From Nautilus pompilius (lineage: Eukaryota; Mollusca; Cephalopoda; Nautilida; Nautilidae), in contig JACATO010000321.1 in the NCBI GenBank assembly GCA_018389105.1, positions 1-64,000 on the forward strand: DNA of 64,000 bases, written 5' to 3'. Under the pieces are notes generated by a model. The model was not told the DNA's origin, did not search any database, and was given only the letters and a program-made list of their open reading frames with translations. Both the position numbers and the translations under genes were made by a program. Shown here piece after piece: positions 1-10,400 of this stretch (its first letter is position 1; every line of letters begins with the position of its first letter).

Positions 1-245
1 AGAGGAGAGAGAGAGAGAGAGCAAGAGATGATGGAGGGAGAGAGAGAGATGATGAGAGGGAGAGCGAGGGTGATGGAGAGAGAGAGTGGTGATGGAGGGA
101 GAGCGTGGTGATGAAGGGAGAGAGGAGGAGAGAGAGAGTGGGATGGAGGGAGAGAGGAGGAAGAGAGCGATAGAGAAGGCGAGAAGAGTCAGATGGAGAG
201 AGAGAGAGATGATGGATGGAGTGAGAGAGAGAGAGAATAATATTA
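1..245. repeat. Purine-rich GAGA microsatellite/minisatellite
   Basis: The plus strand is almost purely purine, made of irregular GAGAGA runs broken by GATGGAGGGA units. Open frames here (Arg/Glu-rich) are by-products of the repeat. The array runs off the left edge, so its full length is unknown. Confidence 0.9.
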
Positions 246-734
246 ATAGATGTACCTTACTTGCTGTCTGTTTAGATTTTCTTCATTATGTGAACGCACG
301 CAATGGCAACTGCTTGTCAAGCGATTCTTCGCGCTTTCAAAGTCTCGCGGGTGAGAAGAGTTCGAAGAAACAAAAGCTTTGTTACACCTGTGAATTCTTT
401 ACCGGCGACAGGCTAAATGAAGGTGTAAACGACAGACACCAATACATTGGTTGATGGTTTCGATGGCGAGTCCGCAGTCTGGGATGGCAGATTATCTATT
501 TTAAAACAAATTAATTATTAATTCTCTGGGCTCTCTAAAATTACACCGTATGCATATAATGCATGTACGTGTCTACCTTTTACCTCGGCCACCGAATACC
601 TGAAAGATTTTAATCGTTATACAGTCTGTCTTTTGCTTTGCGCCGGATCATTTTAAAATCTGTGTGCGGAAAAGAAGGCTGGCGGCGGATGGGGAGAGAG
701 ATCGCTGATGAGACAGACCGAATCCGGCAAACAC
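246..734. other. Unique sequence between repeat arrays
   Basis: AT/GC-mixed unique sequence between the GAGA array and the CCTA/CCTG array. I see no coding exon, splice-flanked ORF or RNA gene in it. Confidence 0.5.
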
Positions 735-1490
735 TGAGCCGGCCTGCCTGCCTACCTCCTCCTACCTACCTGCCTGCCTACTGCCTGCCTGCCTTCCTAC
801 CTACCTACCTGCCTGCCTACCTACCTACCTGCCTACCTACCGACCTACCTACCTGCCTGCCTACCTACCTGCTGCCTACCTACCTACCTGCCTGCCTACC
901 TACCTGCCTGCCTACCTCCTACCTACCTACCTACCTGCCTGCTGCCTACCTACCTGCCTACCTACCTCTGCCTACCTACCTTACCTACCTGCCTGCCCCT
1001 ACCTACCTGCCTGCCCTGCCTGCCTACCTACCTACCTACCTACCTGCCTACCTACCTACCTACCTACCTGCCTGCCTACCTACTACCTGCCTGCCTGCCT
1101 GCCTACCTACCTACCTGCCTACCTACTACCTACCTACCTACTGCCTGCCTACCCCTACCTACCTGCCCGCCTACTACCTACCTACCTACTACCTGCCTGC
1201 CTACTACCTACCTGCCGCCCTGCCTACCTACCTACCCTACCTACCTGCCTGCCTACCTACCTACTGCCTGCCTGCCTGCCTACCTACCTCCTACCTACCT
1301 GCCTTCCTACCTACCTACCTACCTACCTGCCTGCCTACCTACCTACCACCTACCTACCTGCCTGCCTGCCTACCTACCTGCCCGCCTACCTACCTACCTA
1401 CTACTACCTACCTACTACCTACTGCCCCCTACCTACCTACCTACCTACCTCTGCCTACCTACCTACCTGCCTGCCTGCTACCTACCTGCC
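735..1490. repeat. CCTA/CCTG tetranucleotide array
   Basis: About 750 bases of CCTACCTACCTGCCTG-type units with occasional one-base slips (TACTACC, CCTCCT). It reads as a long Leu-Pro-Thr/Ala-Tyr-rich frame, but the protein only mirrors the repeat: the composition is fully periodic and codon use follows the tetranucleotide. I do not call it a gene. Confidence 0.95.
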
Positions 1491-2329
1491 GCTTTACTAC
1501 AAAGTTACTACTTCAACGACGGTCGCCGAGACGAGGATTTATGCTGTTTCGTTGTTTTCTGTTCTGTTTTCAGAAAGTTACAAAATCAGTTTCCTTTTTT
1601 TTCTCTTTAGATTTGCTGGAAGATCCCGACCACAGACAAAAGGATCGCGTAATGTTATCAGATGGCGCCAAACCCTGCCCTAAAGGGATTCTTCTGTCTA
1701 CTTAACCCAGTTTACGGCGACTCGGCCCCCCGACCGGCCGGCTCTGTTTCGAGTGTTTGTTCTTCTTCTTCTTCTTGTCTTTCCACGGTGAAAGTCGGGC
1801 TCGTTTATTTATTTTTTTAAAAATAGAAATCCCTTTCCGTTTGCGGCGGGGCTGCTCGCGGGTGGTGGGACAGGGTTTCGTGCCGGATAAATCCGACAGG
1901 CGAGTACCTTAGAAACAAATCCTGGGGCGGTGGGGGCACCTACCGGCTTTCCGCGGCTCGTCGCGAGACCAGTTATTCCAGGTATCCTTAATTAATTAAC
2001 AGGTCACCCCACCAGTTTGTGTGCCCCCCTCTCTCTCTCTCTCCCCGGCACTCCTCCCCGAGCGCTCGGTCGCCCCTACCTTTCCTGTTGGACAGCCACC
2101 CGTCTCAAAAACAACTGCCACTCGAGAGGACAGCTGCCAGACCTCCCAAGCCAAGGTCGGTCGGAGCGAGAACCAAGGTGAACAAAAGCTGTTTAATGTA
2201 CAGAAAACTCACGACGCTCTTTCTGACCACAGTAAATATAGGCTTTAAAACGAGTATCCCACTAATGCACACAGACAGATTTAGAGCCTTGTTTGTGTCA
2301 GTGGCTCGGGTTGTAATCGACGCTACGAT
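1491..2329. other. GC-richer unique segment, no gene recognised
   Basis: Moderately GC-rich DNA between two tandem arrays, with a short TTCTTCTTC run near 1760 and CT-rich stretches from about 2030. No frame shows recognisable protein similarity and no convincing splice-bounded exon is visible. Confidence 0.4.
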
Positions 2330-2541
2330 TTCCCTCTCTCTCTCTCTCTCTAGATCATAGATAGACCTTCCCCTAGATCTCTCTCTCTCTCTCTCGATCA
2401 TAGATAGACCTTCCCCTAGATCTATCTCCCTTCTCTCTCTCTCTAGATCATAGATAGACCTTCCCCTAGATCTCTCTCTCTCTAGATCATAGATAGACCT
2501 TCCCCTAGATCTCTCTCTCTCTAGGATCATAGATAGACCTT

Positions 2542-2595
<54 letters not shown>

Positions 2596-3322
2596 GATCA
2601 TAGATAGACCTTCCCTAGATCTCTCTCTCTCTCTCTCTAGATCATAGATAGACCTTCCCCTAGATCTATTCTCCCTCTCTCTCTCTAGATCATAGATAGA
2701 CCTTCCCTAGATCTCTCTCTCTCTCTAGATCATAGATAGACCTTCCCCTAGATCCTCTCTCTTCTCTAGATCATAGATAGACCTTCCCCTAGATCTCTCT
2801 CTCTCTCTCTAGATCATAGATAGACCTTCCCCTAGATCTCTCTCTCTCTCTCTAGATCATAGATAGACCTTCCCCTAGATCTCTCTCTCCTCTCTCTCTC
2901 TCGATCACGATAGACCTTCCCCTAGATCTCTCTCCCTCTCTCTCTCTAGATCATAGATAGGACCTCCCTAGATCTCTTCTCTCTCTCTAGAATCATAGAT
3001 AGACCTTCCCCTAGATCTCTCTCTCTAGATCCTAGATAGACCTTCCCCTAGATCTCTCTCTCTCTCTCTCTCTAGATCATAGATAGACCTTCCCTAGATC
3101 TCTCTCTCTCTCTCTCTCTTCTCTCCCTCTCTCTCTCTAGATCATAGATAGACCTTCCCCTAGATCTCTCTCGTATCTCTCGCTCCCCTCTCTCTCTCTA
3201 GATCATAGATAGACCTTCCCCTAGATCTCTCTCTCTCTAGATCATAGATAGACCTTCCCCTAGATCTCTCTCTCTCTCTAGATCATAGATAGACCTTCCC
3301 CTAGATCTCTCTCTCTCTAGAT
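2330..3322. repeat. Minisatellite of about 20 TAGATC-core units with CT spacers
   Basis: A core of about 28 bases, ATCATAGATAGACCTTCCCC followed by TAGATCT, recurs about 20-21 times. Units are separated by CTCTCT spacers of variable length, so the period varies from roughly 37 to 60 bases. A few units carry point changes or a missing C (near 2600, 2690, 2900, 2950, 3030). Each core starts and ends with a GATC-containing hexamer, so AGATCT/TAGATC sites are spread along the array. Confidence 0.95.
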
Positions 3323-3616
3323 CGATTTGGAGGACCCGCCGACCCACGAGACAGGCCACCAAACCGCGGACGATGTGTAAATGAAGGGATGCGCGCCTCA
3401 GTAACCCTAACAGCTTCCGAAATACGGGAGTTAAGTCAGGCTTAGGCTTGTTCCATATATTAAAGTTCCCCCTTTTTTTAAAAAAAAAGACGATAGATCA
3501 AAATGGTCAACGCCCCCAGATATAGCGAAACAGGGCGTTAGACGGGAGGGGAGGGGGCTGTGTTCCGTATCTTTCAAACCCGCGTTTCTTGTCCACTCAG
3601 CGCGCCCGCCATCACC

Positions 3617-3684
3617 ATGGTTACAAAAATGGCGGAAGCCGTACCCGGACACAACGAGCGGACGCGAAGACGACTGTCGGGCCG
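3617..3684 (+). CDS. Possible first coding exon of an unidentified gene
   Basis: Two in-frame ATGs (3617 and 3629) lie in CpG-rich DNA. The second sits in AAAATGGCGG, a YY1-like context often found at animal start codons. The frame from 3629 begins MAEAVPGHNERTRRRLSG and reaches a possible donor, GCCG|GTGTAA, at 3685. No continuing exon could be recognised downstream and no family is suggested. It could equally be unspliced promoter or 5' UTR sequence. Confidence 0.2.
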
Positions 3685-3829
3685 GTGTAAACTCGCAACA
3701 TTCCCCCCCCCCATCCGTTTATTCGAAAACCCTTATATAGTGAGACACGGAGGCAGATCCTCCCCTACACTTTTTGGGGGCCTGTTTCGCCCTCGCGAGA
3801 GCTGAATCTACTTCCGTCCAACCCAGAGC

Positions 3830-4570
3830 GACTGGTACCTGGCATCTGTTTACCCGCGGGCTGTGGGCGGTGCCCAGACCCGACTCGAGCTTCTCCTCAG
3901 GAGCCGGGTTGACACAGTGCTACTCCAGCAGTCAGATCACACGGTTCCATCTCATCTTGGCAGATACTCTCCAAGGACAGTAAAATAACGGCGGGTTTGT
4001 TTGGCCGGGTGGGACTGATTTGGAACTTCAGCCACAAAGACATTAAACTGATGAGGGTTTTTTGAAATGCCTTTTGAAGATCCCCCCACCTGGATTATTG
4101 TTATCTGGTGCAGATGGCATCCGCAGGGTGTAAACGAAAGATGAAGACCACACCTTTCTCTGAGCAAAGTCTGCGCTCAAGTTTGCAGCTCCATCAGGTT
4201 GACAAGCAGCCATCTGTTTAGGGTCTAATCTACAAGCATCTAACTCTTCTAAGATGCGGGTTGTCACAGAGGCAACCGATTAATCTGAATATCTAGAAAT
4301 GCATCTTTGGCCTACCACTGACATCAAAACAGCGTATTGATGACTGAATCCGTGACGCCCGTCTACATCAGCCAAGTAGGCACATTTACTGAACGTGGTG
4401 AGAGGGTTAGTTCATCCTCCTCTTCAACCGCTGTCATTGCTGCGCCAAGTGCTTCTAACCAATCAGCCGAGTTTCTCGCAGCAGAAACATCTTCACCATT
4501 TGCCCATCTTGTTTAAAAACCTGTGCCCAACTTCAGGGTTAACAAGCCACGATTGATTTAACCTTGGCCT
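3830..4570 (-). pseudogene. Decayed hAT/ZMYM-type transposase remnant
   Basis: Minus-strand frames carry pieces typical of hAT-family transposases of the TTF/DUF4371 or ZMYM-like kind. One is a LADVDGRHGFSHQYAVLMSV-like stretch near 4300-4370. Next comes LDPKQMAACQPDGAANLS near 4170-4230, resembling the family's D-G-A-A-N-x-S segment. A third, shifted frame at 3952-4167 has the usual C-x2-H/L spacing. Stops and at least two frame changes break it, so it is not functional. The exact subfamily is uncertain. Confidence 0.55.
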
Positions 4571-5100
4571 CCACCTGGTAGCGAGTGTGTGTGGTATATC
4601 TCTTGGTTAAATATAGAGTACCCTTGGGTCTCGAGGATCAGTTCAGCCTGGGCTTTGCTGATCAGTCTGACGAACCGAGCCCCTCCACTTTTACCAAATG
4701 TAACCCCGCGGTGCGCAGCCATCGTCTGTAACTTCAGTAAATGGGGAAGTTTGGGGGAGCTGCCGAGGACGATTAAACCGCCAGGGCTTTCCGATCAGAT
4801 TGTTGGCACCTTCTTGGTTGGGTTTTAGGGGCCTTCAGCGGAAAAATAAGGAAAACTGTTTTTTTTTTTTTCTTCATCTTCACTTCGACCCGATAAAAAA
4901 CAGATAATTTCTTTTAGAATAATGCAAATTACGCCCAAAACACTACTTTTAATAAATAAATATATATTTTTAAAGTATTTCATTTAAGTTGACCATAAAA
5001 ACCGATTGTAACGTTAATGTTTAATAATATTATTTTTTTAGAAAACGCGCAAAAAGTTCCCTAATTAACATCGAAAGGTTTTTACCTCAATTCTGATGAT
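4571..5100. other. No gene recognised
   Basis: Unique sequence becoming strongly AT-rich after 4850. A minus-strand frame at about 4590-4720 is open but matches nothing I know; it may belong to the upstream part of the hAT remnant. Confidence 0.35.
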
Positions 5101-5114
5101 ATATCACCGATAAG

Positions 5115-5137
5115 GTCACGTGTCCCTACGTCACGTG
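5115..5137. promoter_or_regulatory. Paired GTCACGTG E-boxes
   Basis: GTCACGTG occurs at 5115-5122 and again at 5130-5137, 15 bases apart start to start. This is the palindromic E-box core bound by bHLH-zip factors (USF, MiT/TFE, Myc/Max families), and the second copy also reads TACGTCA, a CRE-like half-site. The position, about 200 bases upstream of ETS and NRF1-like sites, supports a promoter. Which factor binds cannot be told from sequence. Confidence 0.5.
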
Positions 5138-5310
5138 TTGATTGTGGCGCCTGGAATGAGAACCATCGCCGCTTAATTAATGTGTTACATTTTGGGTAAA
5201 AACGAACTGACTTATAAACGAAGATTAATCAATTTGTAGAGAGGATTCTGCAGCTACTGGATTGCACGATGACATCCACGGATGGCGACGCTGCACGTGA
5301 CAGTTGACAC

Positions 5311-5363
5311 CCGGAAGTTAGTTACCTTTGTTTAAACCGGAAGCCGAACAGCGGCGCATGCGC
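5311..5363. promoter_or_regulatory. ETS and NRF1-like promoter cluster
   Basis: CCGGAAGT at 5311-5318, CCGGAAGC at 5337-5344 and the palindrome GCGCATGCGC at 5354-5363 lie within 53 bases in CpG-rich DNA. ETS plus NRF1-type motifs are the usual content of TATA-less housekeeping promoters. The likely transcript runs to the right, where a candidate exon begins at 5611. Confidence 0.5.
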
Positions 5364-5610
5364 GGTTAGACAACAAACTTTCTCAGCCACCACCCCCAAC
5401 CCCTGCCTGACCCGATCGCACCCGTGGGTACCGGTTGGTTGGGTCACATTTATTAAAAAGAAAGACATTTCGCAAACTGGGTGCTAACCATCCAACTGTG
5501 GCCGGTTCATTTCATAACGATAATTTTAAGTGTAGCGATGGGGGGTGGAAGGTTAATATACCCCGACATATTTCTCCTCCCTCCCCTCTTCCATTCCCGT
5601 TTTGTTTCAG

Positions 5611-5798
5611 ATCCGTCCATCGCGCGATTCCTTCGACAGACCACCCGGGAGCCGAGTCGTTGCTTACTCAGCGACCCGTCGAGACCGTAAAGTCGCCCGC
5701 CGTCTCCACGATGCTAATAAACCATTAGGCAGAGACCGCGGTTACTAAGCACTCGTCGATGGCACAACATAGGAAGCGGATTCGAGCACCTGAGCCAG
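5611..5798 (+). CDS. Possible 5' exon with start codon of an unidentified gene
   Basis: A good acceptor (pyrimidine tract then TTTGTTTCAG) ends at 5610 and a good donor (CCAG|GTAAAT) begins at 5799. Between them an ATG at 5759 opens MAQHRKRIRAPEP, leaving one base for the next codon. It sits 250 bases downstream of the ETS/NRF1 promoter cluster, so a 5' UTR plus start-codon exon is plausible. A second frame through the exon is also open until TAG near 5728. I recognise no family. The only possible continuation I see is a frame near 6735-6860, which lacks a proper pyrimidine tract. Confidence 0.3.
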
Positions 5799-6124
5799 GT
5801 AAATTCGCTAAGCGGCCCTACCGGAAATAGAGTGTAATTTACCCACTTTAACGTAACTAAAAAATCGATAACCTATGCTCATAAATAACCTCCAATTAAG
5901 CTTTCCGAGTTTGTTGTTGTTTTCTTTCTTGGCAACAGGTGAAAACCACAGCAACAAAAACCCAATAAAGTATATTGAACTTTTACTCTTCCCTCAGAGG
6001 GAGGGGCTTCTTGTCTAAACCGTGATGGCTGGTTGTTTTGCTTTCTAAATAAATCTCATTGGCTTTATAATCGTGAACACTGATGTTTGTGGTATTTTAA
6101 TGTGTTCTTACGAGCTGAGTGTGC

Positions 6125-6690
6125 GTGTGTGTGAGAGAGAGAGATGGAGGGAGGGAGAGAGAGAGAAGATGGAGGGAGAGAAGAGAGAGAGAGAGAGAAG
6201 ATGGAGGGAGGGATGGAGAGAGAGAGAGAGGAAGACGGAGGGAGAGAGAGGGGGATGGAGAGAGAGAGATAGAAGAGGAGGGAGAGAGAGAAGAGGGGGA
6301 TGGAGAGAGAGAGAGATGGAGGGAGGGAGAGAGAGAGAGAAGATGGAGGGAGGGAGAGAGAGAGAGGAGAAGATGGAGGGAGAGAGAGAGAGAGATGGAG
6401 GGAGAGAGAGAAGATGAGGGAGGGAGGGAGAGAGAGAGAAGAGAGAAGATGGAGGGAGAGAGGATAGAATAGAAGCGTGAGGGAGGAGAGAGAGAGAGAG
6501 GGGATGGAGAGGGAGAGAGAGAGAAGATGGAGGGAGAGAGAGAGAAGATAGAGGGAGAGAGAGAGGAGGGAGAGAAGAGATGGACGGGAGAGAATGGAGA
6601 GAGAGGATGGAGGGAGGGAGAGAGAGAGAAGATGGAGGGAGGGAGAGAGAGAGAAGATGGAGGGAGAGAGAGAGAGAGAGGATGGTGTAG
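6125..6690. repeat. GAGA/GATGGAGGGA minisatellite
   Basis: Over 500 bases, nearly all purine on the plus strand, built from GAGAGAGA runs and GATGGAGGGA(GG) units in an irregular 25-45 base period. It resembles the array at 1-245. The Arg/Glu-rich frames it produces are artefacts. Confidence 0.95.
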
Positions 6691-7474
6691 AAGTATTAAG
6701 CTAAAGGACGACGAATGCAGTTCTCACTTTAGTTTATCCACGACGACGACGGAGCAGCAAGCAGCAGCAGCTCGACCTGTTCACTGCATCAGGACCCGGG
6801 ACATCCGGGGTTAAGAGCAAGCGAGCAAACCTGGTCACACCTGTAACCATAACGATCGTTGTCCACTAATCCTAAGTCTGTTGCTGGGAACAAACTTCTC
6901 GAATCAAGCCTCGGGAGGGAGAGAGGCTCAGTTGGTAGTTCGAAAAATCTTCATATTTAATATTTTTTTTTTTCTTTCATTAAAAAAAAAAACAAAACAA
7001 CAACAACAACAACAACAACTGACTTTCGAGACTAATAAAATACACATAATGTAAGCATCGGCCGTCTGTCTTTTACTGATGAGGTCAGAGTCCGAGCGCG
7101 TGGGTGCGGCCATTCGTCGTTTGTTTCAAGCATCGCTTCTTACGGTAAAGGGGAGTAATCTCTCACGTAACCGGACGGATCGCCTCCGCCGATGACTGCC
7201 AGGTGTCGCGCGCGGTAGTCACGAGGTCGAACCAGTCTCTCTCTCTCTCTGGTATTTAGGATGGCCGGAGTGAACCATCATCGTCGGCAGCGCGGTATTT
7301 CGTGAAAACTAAGCACCATTTGCAGAATTCCTGCCCATAAAGCATCGTGTCGTCGTCGTCGTTGCTGCCCCGTATCGAAACAATACATTTATAATAAGAA
7401 AACAATACAGACGGGCTTTTGTATAAAATCCCAGTCTCTTTTAAGTGCAAAGTTGTCTCCCCCTTATGAGACAA
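6691..7474. other. CpG-richer segment without a supported gene
   Basis: It contains a short CAG/GAC-rich stretch (6740-6775), an (AAC)n run at about 6995-7020 and a CpG-rich block at 7080-7250. On the minus strand an ATG at 7113 opens MAAPTRSDSDLISKRQ, which soon enters the low-complexity (GTT)n run. It may be a 5' exon, but no donor or similarity supports it strongly. Confidence 0.3.
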
Positions 7475-10400
7475 CCAACCCTCTCCCCACCAAAAAAAGG
7501 GGAGAGAACAGAAGCAAGAAACTTAGCTTTAATAATTTAAAACATTTTAATATTTTACATAAATGTCATTGTGCTCTACATTAAAAAAAAAAAAGGTAAT
7601 ACAGAATTACTCATGACAATGCTGATAGGCGATCCACCTTTAAAAAAAAAATAGATCGATTGATTGTGATGTGTGAATTTACTTCTTAATATGCAGACCT
7701 AGGGTAATCATGTAGATATACCTTGCGGTTTGAAATCACACATATACGAGTAGTTCAGATCTCCACATGAAATCCCTCTTGTGTAAAGGAATTAATTCAA
7801 CCATCTATTATTTGTTGCAAAATCAGTTTTCATGGCAGTATAACAACAATAAGGGCCTAATAACTGTTACTGTAATTCTTTCATTCTCAAAAACGTTTTA
7901 AAGAAAAAACAGATGTTCTGATAAGAACCATTCATATATATTTACTAAGATGTGAACTTCGCACCACCCCATATTACATTAATCCCTACCTACAATATTA
8001 GTTTCCTTGTTCTGCCAGTCTTTAGTATAAGTGTGCAGATATATTCTTCATTTAGAAATGACACCAATATGATTTTACTAAAGTTTCAACATAAAAAAAG
8101 CAATGTTTTGTCTGGTGCCATTAGGGTAGAAAGTAGACACAGTCAACAGAAAGCTCAGATTGACTTCTGGCTCATTTCTGTTTGGATTCTAGCGCCTAAC
8201 AAAGACCCTAGCTTCTGCTCATTTAATTGAAACGTACTTCTTTACATCCAATACAAGCTCATTTCTGTTGAATTATTCACAAGGTTTCCGTGACCCCAAA
8301 ATTAATTTATACTGGTTGTTCATGGCATTCTTGAAGTTGCGCTGCACACCTGTTTAAGTCAGACACTTGTCAATCATTTAGTATTGCACCTTTTGGCCTT
8401 TCAATTAATGCCACATATTCTTTTATAGAAAAGTAAGAGTTCATTCTGTTATTTCCTTTTTCATACCACAATGGTTAGCTATAGAATTTAGTTTTCAGGT
8501 TAGAAATAGTGAATTAGACAGTAAATTTTGACTTTATAGTGCCTATATTCAGGAAATGTAGTAAAAGATTGAAAAAAAAACTCTGCAAAAGCAATGCAGA
8601 ATAATCTTTGTAAATAATAATAATAATAGGTAACATAATGGCTTATCCAAAGTTTGTTCCTGTAGTGGTTCCCCCTCCCCCAATTCAGGCCACAGAACAT
8701 TGTGTGTCATTTTGCTGCAGGCGATGTCTCACAAAATAGGCAATATCAGGCGTGACATCAACACATTGCGGAATGATACTTGGCCCCCTTATGTTTAGTG
8801 AATGAAATAGTAGTAGAATGCAGAATGCCATCTTTGTACCTAAATGGATGTTGTTGCTACTTAATGATGATAATCACGGGATATGACCTCTTAGCTGTGA
8901 TACCTTACTAAACCTTAATTCTCTTACCACCAGAGCAATTTCACATAAGTAAGTATCCAAGATGGTGGGTGGGTGGGTGGAACTTTTCAAGACAATTTCT
9001 GCTACTGTTGATAATATTGCCATAATAGTGATCAAATTGTGCAGCAATGAATGTTAACTGGCAAAGTACAAGCTGCCACCCACACCCCAATCCCATTTCA
9101 GTTTCCCTGGCTGGATGGCACTGTAATCAAATCACAGTGAACAGACATCAAGGTGTTGTGGGATCCCCCCCCAACAAATATTTCCGTGTTAGCTTTTACA
9201 TGTATCATCAAGAGAAATTCAAGTGAAAGTAGTCAAGCAAGAAACAAAATCAGATGGCCCACTGACATAAATATTTTAACAAACTAGAATATTATTGCTG
9301 TGCCCATACATTCATGCGACCTGGCCAAACCTGTAGCCAAAAGTGAGAGAGAATGCTGGATGAATTGAGTGCACGGATTATCTACATATAAATTTTTAAC
9401 AGAGCAAAGGCACATTAGCGTCTCAACCTATTTCGTTCCTAGCACAATTTAAAAAAATACTGCTGCAAGTTTTGAACAGTGTTTGATAGAATTTTTATTG
9501 GAAATCTTTATTATTATTATTATCCACTAATGAAACTAAGCAATTTCTTCTTAGAATGGTTATTGTCATACAACAATCTTCACAGTTCAGCACTGCAAAG
9601 TGGAGTCAACCAGCTTACAACTTGTCCGATTGCTATCAATAATAATAATAATAATTTTAAAAAAGGGTAAGATGGCAAGCTAACAAAAGCTGAGACTACA
9701 TTGTTATATCCCTCTAAAGTTGAAAGGGAAAAAAGAACACACTCTAATAAAAGAAAATGCTGAATACACCAAATCATCTTTTTGAGAAAGCAATGCAATA
9801 TTATAACAACATTTGCTTTGCTTAAAGTTAAAAATATTAAACACTTAGAAAGAAAAGTAAGTTTCTTTCTTTTACTTGTAACTAGAACAAAGGTGCTAGG
9901 AGCTATAATTGCCTTTTCTCTTTGCTTGTATAAAATTAGTGATGATACATTTTTTAGAACAAACATATACCTGTAAAATCCTTTTTCAAAGTTATTTCTA
10001 AGACTTATTTAACAAATAGTTTCCCAGTGTAAATATCACAAGCATTCATTCATTTACCCCTTAACATCACTGCCTGTGACATTTCAGATCTAAATTTTGT
10101 GGTATTCTATTCCAGTCACCATCTACTCTGTTGTATGTCAGTCATTACAGTACAAAGATGTTGAAATAATGTAAGAATCCACTGGTGAGTTCTAGAAGTT
10201 GGTACTTCTATAGCGCAGTGAATTCTTGGTTTTATATCAGAAAATCCAAATAATGCGGTGAATTGATGTTTTTTTTAATACCATTGCTATTCACTGCCAT
10301 AAATTTACTCGTCAGAGGTTCATTTATCAAACTCCACTGATGATTTACTTCACTGATCTATTTCCCAAGCAAAACAGTTCAGCTGTTATGGTGACTTTTT

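Noticed and set aside
638..1705. 355-aa open frame on the plus strand
   Set aside because: Composed almost wholly of the CCTA/CCTG array; the amino-acid pattern only mirrors the repeat.
2105..2530. 141-aa minus-strand frame with repeated RERSRGRSIYDLE
   Set aside because: The repeat comes from the TAGATC minisatellite; there is no independent coding signal.
6073..6814. Several Arg/Glu/Gly-rich frames
   Set aside because: By-products of the GAGA minisatellite, open in more than one frame at once.
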